NCBI RefSeq assembly: GCF_043678055.1
Contig: NZ_JBHEQA010000001.1
Span: 930,001 to 994,000, forward strand
Source of the DNA: Spongiimicrobium salis
Lineage (GTDB): Bacteria > Bacteroidota > Bacteroidia > Flavobacteriales > Flavobacteriaceae
Direction: 5' to 3'
Length of the DNA stretch: 64,000 bases
Position 1 is the first letter of the stretch. Each line of letters starts with the position of its first letter. Position numbers and translations under genes: made by a program. Shown here piece after piece: positions 34,635 to 43,849 of this stretch. The notes beneath the pieces were generated by a model. That model was not told the DNA's origin, searched no databases, and saw only the letters and a list, made by a program, of their open reading frames with translations.

Positions 34635-35266
34635 GTCTACAATTCTAATTCACAATACTGCTTTTGTTTTATAAAACTAAAAAACAATGTTCATATTTTT
34701 AATATGGATCAGCCTTTCATGTTTCATTTGTGATTCTACGTACCTATACATCAAATGGTTTTTAAAACTCTCTAGGTTCTCAATTTAAAAATATCGGGTT
34801 CGTTTTTCCTTGACGCGTTTCTATTTCTTAGCAATCCTATTTTTCAAGCACGATATGCAAAGGAAGGATGCCGCTATTTTTTATAGGTTCCACTAAACTG
34901 AATGAGACCAAAATCCTAAGATAATTCATTAATGTTTGTATCCTCAACAATTGAGTTCATGAAGTCATGTATTAATGGAAAAGAAATACTTAAATATTAG
35001 ATTTTGACGAGCACTATGGCCTGTATTCAAATTGGGGTTAAGGTCACTGGTTAACGAATAGGATTTCTCCTGAATATATTGAAAGGATTGAACAATACCT
35101 GAACCCTTACTGCAAGCATAGGGCTCGAAAATATAAGGTTTTATTTAAGAAAAATAATTTTTAATTCCATTTTTAAATATTTAAATTATTGATTTTAAAA
35201 TAGTTACAAAACCCTCATATAGCAATGTGCATACTCCACCTTAAAGACCCTTAAAGTTGTACCAAA
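34635..35266. other. Long intergenic region with decayed coding sequence
   Basis: These 632 bases carry no intact gene. Near the right end, 35000-35164 on the plus strand reads DFDEHYGLYSNWG, then an in-frame TAA at 35039, then GHWLTNRISPEYIERIEQYL onward to a stop at 35162. This looks like the C-terminus of a lost protein with a nonsense mutation. The promoter of the epimerase gene must also lie here; no clear -7 box was picked out. Confidence 0.4.
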
Positions 35267-36358
35267 ATGGAAAGACGAAAGTTTATAAAAAATTCAGCCG
35301 CGGCAAGCATGCTTGTTAGCATGGGTACGGTATTTTCCTGCAGTTCCTCAACAGATACGTTGAAAATACTTGTTTTAGGCGGCACTTATTTTCTTGGACC
35401 GGCGATTGTACAAGCTGCCTTGCAACACCATCATGCTGTCACCTTATTTAATAGAGGGATTACCAATCCAACGCTATTTCCAAATTTAAATTTAATCAAG
35501 GGAGACCGCGAAAAAGGCATAGCATCTTATGATCCTTTGACTAAAGAGCAGTGGGATGTTGTCATTGATGTCTGGCCGCAAAAATCAAAATTGGTCAATG
35601 AAGCCACTATGGCATTGATGAAACATACAAAGCACTATGTTTTTATTTCGAGCATCGCAGTATATCATGATTTTGATCAAGTAGGGCTAAATGAAGAATA
35701 TAAGCTTGTTGATCTTGACCTAGAAAGAAGTGAATGGGGGTATCCGGAAGAGAAGCTAGCTGCTGAGTTATTTGTTAAAGCGCGTTTTGAGCATAATCAT
35801 ACCATAATCCGTGCTGGTGCCATTAAAGGATGGAGAGATCCCGCTATGGATTTACTGTATTGGTGCATAAAATTGAATCGCGATGATTCCATTATTGCTC
35901 CGGGTTCTGGTTTGGATCATTTACAGTTTATTGATGTGGCCGATGTGGGAAGATTCGCTGTTATGGCCGCTGAAAACAAATTTCAAGGGGCATATAATTG
36001 TTTGGGGCCGCAAGAGAATGTATTGACCTGGAAGGATTTTCTTGTACTTGCAAAAGAACAGTTTAACTCTAAAACCGAACTGATATGGGCAAGTGAGGAT
36101 TTCTTAAGGGCAAATAAAGTATCTGCATTTAGCGATCTGCCTTTATGGACGCCCTTGTCCGAAGACGGATTTATGCAAATAAACAATGTAAAATTGCTTC
36201 AAAGCGGATTTAAATTCACACCAGTTCACAAGACTTTGGAAGACTGTATGGGATGGTACACGGACAATGGTGCTGCCTTAGCATTTGGGACCAATGAGAT
36301 AAGCCTAGGCCTTACAAGGGATAGGGAATTGCAATTAATTGGCAAACTTAAAGTCTAA
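35267..36358 (+). CDS. Tat-signal NAD-dependent epimerase/dehydratase-like protein
   Basis: This 363-aa protein is of the extended SDR type. The Rossmann loop is VLGGTYFLGPAIVQAA (~37), with NRGITNP and a late GWRDPAMDLLYW block. The N-terminus has a twin-arginine motif (RRKFIKN) and then FSCSSS, a lipobox-like cysteine near residue 25, so a folded NAD(P)-bound protein could be exported and lipid-anchored. It resembles flavobacterial 'NAD-dependent epimerase' proteins related to chloroplast RNA-binding CSP41 types. The substrate is unknown. A paralogue is at 42613. Confidence 0.7.
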   Translation: MERRKFIKNSAAASMLVSMGTVFSCSSSTDTLKILVLGGTYFLGPAIVQAALQHHHAVTLFNRGITNPTLFPNLNLIKGDREKGIASYDPLTKEQWDVVIDVWPQKSKLVNEATMALMKHTKHYVFISSIAVYHDFDQVGLNEEYKLVDLDLERSEWGYPEEKLAAELFVKARFEHNHTIIRAGAIKGWRDPAMDLLYWCIKLNRDDSIIAPGSGLDHLQFIDVADVGRFAVMAAENKFQGAYNCLGPQENVLTWKDFLVLAKEQFNSKTELIWASEDFLRANKVSAFSDLPLWTPLSEDGFMQINNVKLLQSGFKFTPVHKTLEDCMGWYTDNGAALAFGTNEISLGLTRDRELQLIGKLKV

Positions 36359-36431
36359 CGGATCAAAGAGTCCATAAGTTTCTATACGGTTGAAAAACAA
36401 GTGTATTTGGAAGGCAAGACCTCAGCAATGC

Positions 36432-37685
36432 TTATCGGGCAGGAATGGATGAAGGCAGCTCAAATATCTCCAAATCAAAATAGGGTACTGCTGCCAACAA
36501 ATGATCAAAGATATCTGCCAGAATGTACTCATAGTTTTGCCATCGCTTATCTGCACTGAAGGCATATATTTCCAAAGGAATTCCTTGCGGTGTTGGACTT
36601 AATTGTCGTGTCATCATGGTCATATCTTTGTTGAGCGCACTGTGATTTTCCAGATAGGATTCCACATATTTACGAAACACCCCAATATTGGTCAGATTTT
36701 TCCCGTTGATCAAGATCTCCTTATCAATATTGTTTTCTGTATTGTAGGCGATGATCTTGTTGCTCCGGGTATCCAGATAAGGCGCAAGTAACTCAATTTT
36801 TTTCAAGGCCTCGATATCCTCTTGTTTCAAAAACTTAATATTGCGTTGCTTGATGATGAGCGAACGCTTTATTCGCCTTCCGCCAGATTGGTTCATTCCC
36901 CGCCAGTTCTTAAAGGAGTCGGAAATCAGGGCATAGGTAGGAATCGTGGTAATGGTCATATCAAAATTCTGCACCTTCACCGTAGCCAAATTAATTTCAA
37001 TAACATCCCCATCGGCTCCATATTTTTGAAAGGTGATCCAATCTCCTATACGCACCATATCATTGATACTGATCTGTATACTGGCCACCAATCCTAATAT
37101 AGAATCTTTAAATATCAATAGGATGACCGCAGAAGCTGCACCTAGGCCTGTAAAGAATTTCCAAATGCTAATATTGGTCACTATAGCAAATACCGCCAAA
37201 ATTCCAGTAATCCATGCAAAAATCATAAATACCTGAATGTAGCTGTCAATAGGTTTATCCTTATACCGTTGTTTCGTCTTTAGGTAATCATGAATACTTC
37301 TCAATAGGCTTTTAGCAATTTGAAGGGTAACAATCACGGCAACGATCTGCGCCAATTTCAATATAATCCCCCCAATATAGGGGAAGTCTACAAAGACAAT
37401 CGGGATAAACTCAAAAATGGCCAGAAGCGGAAAAACATGTGCCAAATAACGCGGGGCCTTATTATTCACCAAAAAGTTATCGAAATCGGTCTTTGTCCTT
37501 TTCGCCAATCTAAAGGAAAGCGCCCTAAGTATTTTCCATACGACAAAGTCCAACAATAGCACCAAAAGGAGGGCAGCAACAAACAACAGGAACAGATTAA
37601 GGTAATTGGCGATGTTCTCAGACATCCCCCATTCCATAAAGAGATCGCGTAAAAAATGTCGTATTTCCGTATTCATAACCCTCAA
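36432..37685 (-). CDS. MscS-family mechanosensitive ion channel (YbdG-like)
   Basis: This 417-aa protein has four to five N-terminal membrane helices, then the pore-lining TM3-like segment (FTGLGAASAVILLIFKDSILGLVASIQI, around residue 185-210) with small residues alternating. The beta-domain DWITFQKYGADGDVIEINLATVKVQNFD follows, typical of MscS. The long C-terminal domain and sequence favour the YbdG/YnaI-type. It releases osmolytes under hypo-osmotic membrane tension. It is a single-gene unit, convergent with the epimerase. Confidence 0.85.
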   Translation of the reverse strand: MRVMNTEIRHFLRDLFMEWGMSENIANYLNLFLLFVAALLLVLLLDFVVWKILRALSFRLAKRTKTDFDNFLVNNKAPRYLAHVFPLLAIFEFIPIVFVDFPYIGGIILKLAQIVAVIVTLQIAKSLLRSIHDYLKTKQRYKDKPIDSYIQVFMIFAWITGILAVFAIVTNISIWKFFTGLGAASAVILLIFKDSILGLVASIQISINDMVRIGDWITFQKYGADGDVIEINLATVKVQNFDMTITTIPTYALISDSFKNWRGMNQSGGRRIKRSLIIKQRNIKFLKQEDIEALKKIELLAPYLDTRSNKIIAYNTENNIDKEILINGKNLTNIGVFRKYVESYLENHSALNKDMTMMTRQLSPTPQGIPLEIYAFSADKRWQNYEYILADIFDHLLAAVPYFDLEIFELPSSIPAR

Positions 37686-37844
37686 TTTTGAAAGAATACT
37701 ACAAAATTACCCTTTGCCCTGGAAAGAACATATTTATTTCGTAAAAAACAATATGGATAAAATTAATTCTAAAAGAGATTGTAGCCAGAATTCTAGGCAG
37801 ATAAAAGTGTATATTAGAAGCGTGATAACGAATCGTAATCAATC

Positions 37845-38342
37845 ATGAAAAATCTATTTGGGGTTTTAGCTTTTCTAATTCTATTGACTTCCTGCGACCA
37901 GAATGGGCGGACAATAATTGTAAATACTCCCGATGCCGAAGGATTCACTACAGCATCGAAATTAGCGATAAATGGGTTTGAAATAGGGCAAGTTACTCAA
38001 TTGGATTTGGCTGAAAATGGAACTGTAAATTTAATTTGTAAGATCGACAACAACGAGGTTGAAATCCCCGTAAATTCAAAATTCTATATCAAAAATTCAA
38101 ACCTTTTAGGGAATACTGGGATTGGAATTGAATTGGGCACGGAAAAGGAATTATTGGAACCCGGAGCAATAATTAAAATGACAATCAATGATGTAAAAGA
38201 TATTTCAGATTCATTTACTGATATCATCAACGAAATGATCGAAAAGTTAGCAAATACCGAACAAAAGGATTCTTTACTTTATGAGCTCAGGAGATTGAAT
38301 AAAAATATTGAAGGTTTAATACGCGTGCAGAAAAATTATTGA
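37845..38342 (+). CDS. MCE/MlaD-domain lipoprotein
   Basis: This 165-aa protein has a lipoprotein signal (ILLTSC, Cys ~18) followed by one MCE domain (about 30-115, with TTASKLAINGFEIGQVTQLDL and SNLLGNTGIGIELG). It ends in a short helix with heptad character. MCE proteins bind lipids and normally belong to ABC transporters with a membrane helix and partner permease. Here it stands alone as a lipoprotein with no mlaE, mlaF or mlaC next to it. It may be an outer-membrane-linked lipid shuttle; that is inference. Confidence 0.65.
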   Translation: MKNLFGVLAFLILLTSCDQNGRTIIVNTPDAEGFTTASKLAINGFEIGQVTQLDLAENGTVNLICKIDNNEVEIPVNSKFYIKNSNLLGNTGIGIELGTEKELLEPGAIIKMTINDVKDISDSFTDIINEMIEKLANTEQKDSLLYELRRLNKNIEGLIRVQKNY

Positions 38343-38505
38343 TTCCTCTAAAACTGAAGAGCTATATGGTTTTTGAGCCTTATCGAAAAGTATTCAAATT
38401 CGTATGAAGAATACAACGCTTTGAGGTTTTCCCTTAGGGGAGAAAAGAAAAACAATAACGCCGACGAAACCTATTCTGAATAATTCAGAAAAACACGCCA
38501 GTACA

Positions 38506-40182
38506 ATGAAAACAAAAAACATCATTCTTCCTCTTATAGTATTGCTCTTTTTTAATTGCCAAAGCGAGAAGAAAGAAGACATTGCCACAACCCAAACCTC
38601 AGCAGAAAATCTTAAGTCCAAGGATTATTCGGACTTGGTCGCCTTATTTAAGGCATGGAGAACCTTTGAAAAACCGCCTTTACATCATGGTGCTCCTGAT
38701 TATTCGGTGGAAACCTTTGAAAAACGCTGGCCCAAGTTTAAAGAACTGCAAGCCCAATTACAGGTGGTCGACACCACAGATTGGCCCGTAGAAAATAAAG
38801 TAGATTGGATGATTGTTTGGGCCGAAATGAACGGTTATGATTTTAATCATCGCATTTTAAAACCTTGGACTCGAGATCCCGCTTTTTACAAATCAGTTTG
38901 GACAGCAAGAAGTGATGTTCCTGCCCATGAGGGGCCAACCCATCATGGCACCACCGAACTATGGACCTACACTTTTCCTTTATCTACAGAAGAAAGAACC
39001 CGACTCTTAAGGGACTTAAAAATAATTGCCCCTTTAAATGATCAAGCAAAGCAAAACTTAACTGGAAATGCCCGAGATTTATGGGTTACCGGGATTCGAG
39101 ACATTCAAAATCAAGTGGTGGTGCTTCAAGAATTAAAAAAACAGCCAGGTATTGCGGAAGATGCAGCATTAGTTTCAGTAATTGAAGAAGCCATAACTTC
39201 AACGAAGGCATTCGCTTCTTGGCTAGAGGAAGAATCCCAATCAAAAACTGGCCCATCGGGAATTGGGAAAGACCAATATACCTGGTACCTGCAAAATGTA
39301 CATCTGGTACCCTTGACATGGGAAGATGAAGTGATGATCTTAAAACGTGAGTTGGCCCGTGCCTGGACTTCCCTAAAATTAGAAGAGCACAGAAATAGAC
39401 ATCTACCAAAATTGGTTGACGCGAGCTCTCCAGAGGCCTATAATAAAATGGCCGATGCCGCAGCAAAAAGTTTAATGAATTTCTTGGATGAGCAGGAAAT
39501 CGTTAGTGTAAAATCGTATTTTGATCCTGCTTTACGTGAGCATTTGGGCACCTACGTACCAAAAGAGAAGCGAAATTTTTTCCTGATCGGTGCGCATTAT
39601 GATCCAAGACCCCTATATTCCCATTTTTACCATTGGTTTGAATTGGCACGTATGGATAATGAACCGCACAAAAGTGACATACGAAAAGGCCCTTTGTTAT
39701 ACAACATTTTCGATTCCAGAAATGAAGGAACAGCCACCGCTGTAGAAGAAATGTTTATGCAAGCCGGTTTATACGATGATAGCCCAAGAGCCAAAGAGAT
39801 TGTATATATCATGATTGCGCAACGTGCTGCAAGAGGTTTGGGATCGTTATATGCCCATGCCAATGAGATGACCATGGAAGAAGCTGGAGGTATTCATAGC
39901 GAATACACCCCTCGCGGTTGGATGAAGACCGAAAAAGAATTGCTCATTTTTGAACAACATCTGTATTTGCGCCAACCCGGATATGGAACAAGCTATATTA
40001 CCGGTAAATATTTATTGGAAAATGCATTGGCCGACTATTCAAGAATACTGGAATCCCAGGGCAAGGAGTTTGTGCCAAAAGACTTTTTTGACACTTTAAA
40101 TACTATTGGAAATATTCCTATATCCTTGGCCAATTGGGAAATGACCGGTGTAAATAATTCTATGAAAGACATGGTGAAGTAA
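38506..40182 (+). CDS. DUF885-family lipoprotein lacking the metal motif
   Basis: This 558-aa protein has a lipoprotein signal (VLLFFNCQS, Cys ~19). It shares layout with the DUF885 protein at 23883, but the HExxPGHH motif is missing: the matching part reads HFYHWFELARMDN. A following region NEGTATAVEEMFMQAG takes the place of EGWGLYTEFLADE, keeping the second glutamate but not the histidines. It is likely a non-catalytic paralogue or one with changed chemistry. The methyltransferase gene follows eight bases after its stop, so they may be one operon. Confidence 0.7.
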   Translation: MKTKNIILPLIVLLFFNCQSEKKEDIATTQTSAENLKSKDYSDLVALFKAWRTFEKPPLHHGAPDYSVETFEKRWPKFKELQAQLQVVDTTDWPVENKVDWMIVWAEMNGYDFNHRILKPWTRDPAFYKSVWTARSDVPAHEGPTHHGTTELWTYTFPLSTEERTRLLRDLKIIAPLNDQAKQNLTGNARDLWVTGIRDIQNQVVVLQELKKQPGIAEDAALVSVIEEAITSTKAFASWLEEESQSKTGPSGIGKDQYTWYLQNVHLVPLTWEDEVMILKRELARAWTSLKLEEHRNRHLPKLVDASSPEAYNKMADAAAKSLMNFLDEQEIVSVKSYFDPALREHLGTYVPKEKRNFFLIGAHYDPRPLYSHFYHWFELARMDNEPHKSDIRKGPLLYNIFDSRNEGTATAVEEMFMQAGLYDDSPRAKEIVYIMIAQRAARGLGSLYAHANEMTMEEAGGIHSEYTPRGWMKTEKELLIFEQHLYLRQPGYGTSYITGKYLLENALADYSRILESQGKEFVPKDFFDTLNTIGNIPISLANWEMTGVNNSMKDMVK

Positions 40183-40189
40183 AGAAAAA

Positions 40190-40957
40190 ATGACCGCAAC
40201 GAATGAAAAAATAGCCTATATCGGGGATGAGCTCGAGTTGTTTAAAAATGCAGTGAACTGGAAACGTTACTTTTCAAAAAAAATACTGCATTCAATTCAT
40301 GGCGATGTACTTGAAGTTGGAGCAGGAATTGGTGTTAATTCGGTTTTTTTAGCAAAAAACACCGCCCAGATTACCTCATATACCTGTGTTGAACCCGATG
40401 AGAAATTGGCCCTTTTAATACAGGAAAATATCCATGCCATTGCCATTGAAAAAAAAATCGTACACAACGGCACTATTAAATCGGTTGCCTATAAAAAATT
40501 TGATACCATCATTTATATTGATGTTCTAGAACATATAGCGGAATCCCGAAAGGAAATTGAATTGGCCAAACGATGCCTTAAACCCAATGGTCGATTATTA
40601 ATTTTGGTGCCTGCCTATAATTTTTTATTTAGTGACTTTGATACACATATTGGGCATTACAGAAGGTACAATAAGAAAATCCTTCTTAGAGATATCAACT
40701 CCGAACTCGCCACGGTCAAATTGTTTTATCTGGACTCCATGGGTTTTTTTGCATCTTTGGCGAATAAAGTTTTTTTAAAAAAAGAACTTCCAAGTAGGAG
40801 CAATATCCACTTTTGGGACAACTATCTAATTCCGATGTCAAGATTTTTCGATCTGTTTTTTCTTAACTTATTTGGCAAATCTTTGGTAGGTATATTTGAG
40901 TATCCAGACGAAAGAGAAACGGAGGATAAAAGTAGCCCATGGAAACAGCAAAAGTAA
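40190..40957 (+). CDS. Class I SAM-dependent methyltransferase
   Basis: This 255-aa protein has SAM motif I as DVLEVGAGIGVNSVFLAK (~40), the acidic TCVEPDEKL (~68) and IIYIDVLEHI (~108) as the post-II motif. These are the marks of Rossmann-type methyltransferases of the UbiE/COQ5-like broad group. The C-terminal half (HFWDNYLIPMSRFFDLFFLNLF) has a hydrophobic patch, suggesting a lipid-linked or membrane-near substrate. It is eight bases downstream of the DUF885 gene. The substrate is unknown. Confidence 0.78.
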   Translation: MTATNEKIAYIGDELELFKNAVNWKRYFSKKILHSIHGDVLEVGAGIGVNSVFLAKNTAQITSYTCVEPDEKLALLIQENIHAIAIEKKIVHNGTIKSVAYKKFDTIIYIDVLEHIAESRKEIELAKRCLKPNGRLLILVPAYNFLFSDFDTHIGHYRRYNKKILLRDINSELATVKLFYLDSMGFFASLANKVFLKKELPSRSNIHFWDNYLIPMSRFFDLFFLNLFGKSLVGIFEYPDERETEDKSSPWKQQK

Positions 40958-41083
40958 CATCCCTGCTTGCGAATTCCTTTGGATGCTGTATCCTACCTAA
41001 ATAGAGATCAAACAATAGTGCAGTATTGATTTTAGAATACTTAAATTAAACCTGGTTCATTTGCACATACTAATAATACATCT

Positions 41084-41440
41084 ATGTTACATGATATCCA
41101 TCCAAAATTACCCATGCGGGACAAAAAGCTGACCAGACAATTCTATATAGATATGTTAGGGTTTAAAGAATGCGGAAATATCGATTATGAAGGCTATTTA
41201 ATGCTTAAAAAAGACCAGATTCAAATTCACTTTTTTGAATTTAAGGAACTTGATCCTAAAGAAAATTATGGACAGGTTTATATAAGAACTAATAACATTG
41301 ACCAATTTTACACCTCTTTATTAGACCGTAAAACGAGTATTCATCCCAACGGAAAATTAGAGGTGAAACCTTGGGGGCAAAAAGAGTTTTCAGTACTCGA
41401 TCCAGATCATAATTTACTGACCTTCGGTCAGGCTATTTAA
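41084..41440 (+). CDS. VOC-family (glyoxalase/bleomycin-resistance-like) protein
   Basis: This 118-aa protein consists of two beta-alpha-beta-beta-beta modules. The N-terminal one starts PKLPMRDKKLTRQFYIDMLGF and the second QVYIRTNNIDQFYTSLL, ending FSVLDPDHNLLTFGQ. The metal-site histidines and glutamates are at QIHFFEF and the terminal DPDHN. It is closest in design to bleomycin-binding proteins, which sequester the drug as dimers, but the substrate is not certain. It is a single gene with an A+T-rich promoter upstream. Confidence 0.75.
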   Translation: MLHDIHPKLPMRDKKLTRQFYIDMLGFKECGNIDYEGYLMLKKDQIQIHFFEFKELDPKENYGQVYIRTNNIDQFYTSLLDRKTSIHPNGKLEVKPWGQKEFSVLDPDHNLLTFGQAI

Positions 41441-41484
41441 TAGGAATCCTCACCCCTTAATTTAGATAAACCGCAGTACAGATA

Positions 41485-42555
41485 ATGTCAAATGTATTTT
41501 TAATAGTTTCAAGTATTGGGGCCACGCAATGCATTTTATTCCTCTTGTTACTTTCCATAAAAAAGAGCAGGAAATTATCTGATTGGATTTTAATGCTATG
41601 GTTTTTTGTGTTCTTTAGCCATCTCATCGTAGGAATATACAGAAGCTTAAATCCTACTCCAATAGCCGAAATATTTATAATGACCATTGGTTTTTTGCAC
41701 GGACCTCTTTTTTATGTATATACCAAAACCATATTTGGTCAGCAGCTTGTCCAAATAGATTTCCTGCATTTCTTGACCTTTGTCCTTTTTACCATTTTTG
41801 GTTTTTTCATTCCTTCAAATTTTGAATTATCGTGGGAAATCATAATTCTAATTACGAAGTTGATCTCTGTAAGCTTTTACCCCATCTATATTCTGTACCG
41901 CTATCGCAAAAGACGGGAACAGCTAAAGACAGAACGTGCTGATATGCGAATATTGGAGCTTTCCTGGATCAGAGTTATAGCGGTTCTGTTTTTGGTGAGC
42001 ACGGGAATCAGTATCATTAGACTTTCTGTGGAACTTTTAGTGGGTGTTCGATACTTTGAAATTTGGGATTTATTGCGCTATATCATTCTTGTTACGGTCA
42101 TAGGGTTTTATGGATTAAAATATGGGGTAGTGTACAAAGCTGAAGAATTAGTTCCCGATGCGGCCACAGCTGATAAACGCTACAAACACAGTCCTCTTAA
42201 GGATAAAGAAATTACATTGCTTCAGCAAACCATAGATCGCTTTTTCAAGGAAAACAATGCCTATTTGAAACCAGAATTTTCTTTGGCCATGTTATCAAAA
42301 TCAACAAATATTCCCAAACATCATCTTTCCCAGATCATTAACTTAGAGATGAATACTACCTTTTATGATTTGGTGAATTCGAAACGAGTCGCCTATGCCA
42401 TGGCACGAATCCGTGAGAAGGACAATTTAAATTTAACACTCGAAGGACTCGGTTACGAATGTGGCTTTAATTCCAAATCTGCTTTCTTCAGTAATTTTAA
42501 GAAGAAGACAGGGAAAACCCCAGGACAATTTAAGAAGGAAATTGGTACAGATTAA
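41485..42555 (+). CDS. AraC-family regulator with membrane N-terminal half
   Basis: This 356-aa protein has about six or seven membrane helices in the first ~220 residues and an AraC HTH domain at about 245-352 (LSKSTNIPKHHLSQIINLEMNT; CGFNSKSAFFSNFKKKTGKTP). It belongs to the same membrane-AraC family as 33543 and 46699. It sits between a VOC gene and the second epimerase gene, which starts 58 bases downstream and may be its target. The ligand is unknown. Confidence 0.82.
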   Translation: MSNVFLIVSSIGATQCILFLLLLSIKKSRKLSDWILMLWFFVFFSHLIVGIYRSLNPTPIAEIFIMTIGFLHGPLFYVYTKTIFGQQLVQIDFLHFLTFVLFTIFGFFIPSNFELSWEIIILITKLISVSFYPIYILYRYRKRREQLKTERADMRILELSWIRVIAVLFLVSTGISIIRLSVELLVGVRYFEIWDLLRYIILVTVIGFYGLKYGVVYKAEELVPDAATADKRYKHSPLKDKEITLLQQTIDRFFKENNAYLKPEFSLAMLSKSTNIPKHHLSQIINLEMNTTFYDLVNSKRVAYAMARIREKDNLNLTLEGLGYECGFNSKSAFFSNFKKKTGKTPGQFKKEIGTD

Positions 42556-42612
42556 TTAAGGACTTCCATGAATTAAGCTTTAGTCTTTTCTTTTGTCCCA
42601 AAGCAAGCTACA

Positions 42613-43755
42613 ATGAACAAAAGAGATTTTATCAAAACGGCCGGAGCTGTTTCATTATGGACCTCCTTACATCCAATCCGCGCTTTAGGCAACCCATTGT
42701 CCAAGGATAAAAAAGTATTGGTATTAGGTGGGAGAGGTTTTCTAGGCCCTCGTATTGTAACCACTTTTTTAGATGCGGGCTATCAGGTAACCCTATTAAA
42801 TAGAGGAAAGACCAATACCCATTTGTTCAATAATCTTCCCATCATCATTTGCGATAGGGAAAAGGAAAACAAAGAGGGACTTAAATCCATTGCCCAAAAG
42901 TACAAGGGTTCCTACTGGGATATTGTCATTGATACTTGGCAAAAATCCCCGAAAGCCGTCTCGGATTTTCTTGAAGAATACGCAGGCCGTTTTGGCCATT
43001 ATCATTACATATCAACAGTCTCGGTTTATGACAAATGGGACAAAAAGTTCATTGAAGAAACCGAAGCTTTAAATCCGCTGCCCAAATTTCCGAATACCAT
43101 TCGTGAAGATTTTAGATATGCCATACGAAAAACCTTGGCCGAAGAAGCCATTCGGGCAAGAATTTCCAATTACAGCATCTACAGATCACACGGCATAAAA
43201 GATTTTAGCGTTGGACGATCTAACGATCCCAATGCCGAACCTTTCTGGCCCATACGTTTCTTGAGAGGCGGGGAAATACTATTGCCCAAGGTAAAAGATC
43301 ATCATATACAGCTTACAGATAGCACAAGTTTGGCCCATTTTATCGTCCATTGTTCACAATCAAAAACATACGGCGCATTTAATGTTGCTTGTCCCCCAAC
43401 TCCATTTAAAGATTATGTATCCGCGCTTATTCATGCGACCGCCATGCCCAAAAAATTGCATTGGATCGATGGGGATTTTCTGATAAAAAATGGTCTTGAA
43501 CCCTATAAAATAGTTCCACTATGGAAACCGAGCCCTGCCGGATCCTATTATTTTAATGTACAAAAGGCCCTAGCCGCTGGATTCGTACATCGGCCTATGG
43601 CAGATATGATTACAGACCAAATCAAAGGATATCAAAGCAGACATCCAAAGGACGATGTTAGATTTGGAGAAATTGTGGATGGAAAACAGCTTAAATACTA
43701 TACGATGCAAAAAGAAAGGGACGTGATAAAAAAATGGATGTCCCTACACCAATAG
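42613..43755 (+). CDS. NAD-dependent epimerase/dehydratase-like protein with leader
   Basis: This 380-aa extended-SDR protein is paralogous to 35267: the Rossmann loop is VLGGRGFLGPRIVTTF (~37), the NRGKTN block is shared, and the ends are similar. The N-terminal leader has KRDFIK (an RR motif reduced to KR) followed by a weak hydrophobic stretch, so Tat export is less certain than for its relative. The late KPSPAGSYYFN segment is conserved in the family. Function is unknown. It follows the membrane-AraC gene closely. Confidence 0.7.
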   Translation: MNKRDFIKTAGAVSLWTSLHPIRALGNPLSKDKKVLVLGGRGFLGPRIVTTFLDAGYQVTLLNRGKTNTHLFNNLPIIICDREKENKEGLKSIAQKYKGSYWDIVIDTWQKSPKAVSDFLEEYAGRFGHYHYISTVSVYDKWDKKFIEETEALNPLPKFPNTIREDFRYAIRKTLAEEAIRARISNYSIYRSHGIKDFSVGRSNDPNAEPFWPIRFLRGGEILLPKVKDHHIQLTDSTSLAHFIVHCSQSKTYGAFNVACPPTPFKDYVSALIHATAMPKKLHWIDGDFLIKNGLEPYKIVPLWKPSPAGSYYFNVQKALAAGFVHRPMADMITDQIKGYQSRHPKDDVRFGEIVDGKQLKYYTMQKERDVIKKWMSLHQ

Positions 43756-43849
43756 CTTCTTATTGTTATGGTCCATATGGGCCAAACCAATATAAGCAAC
43801 CTTTTGTAACGGCTCGCATCTTGTATGGATGATCAAAAAAGAATTTACA

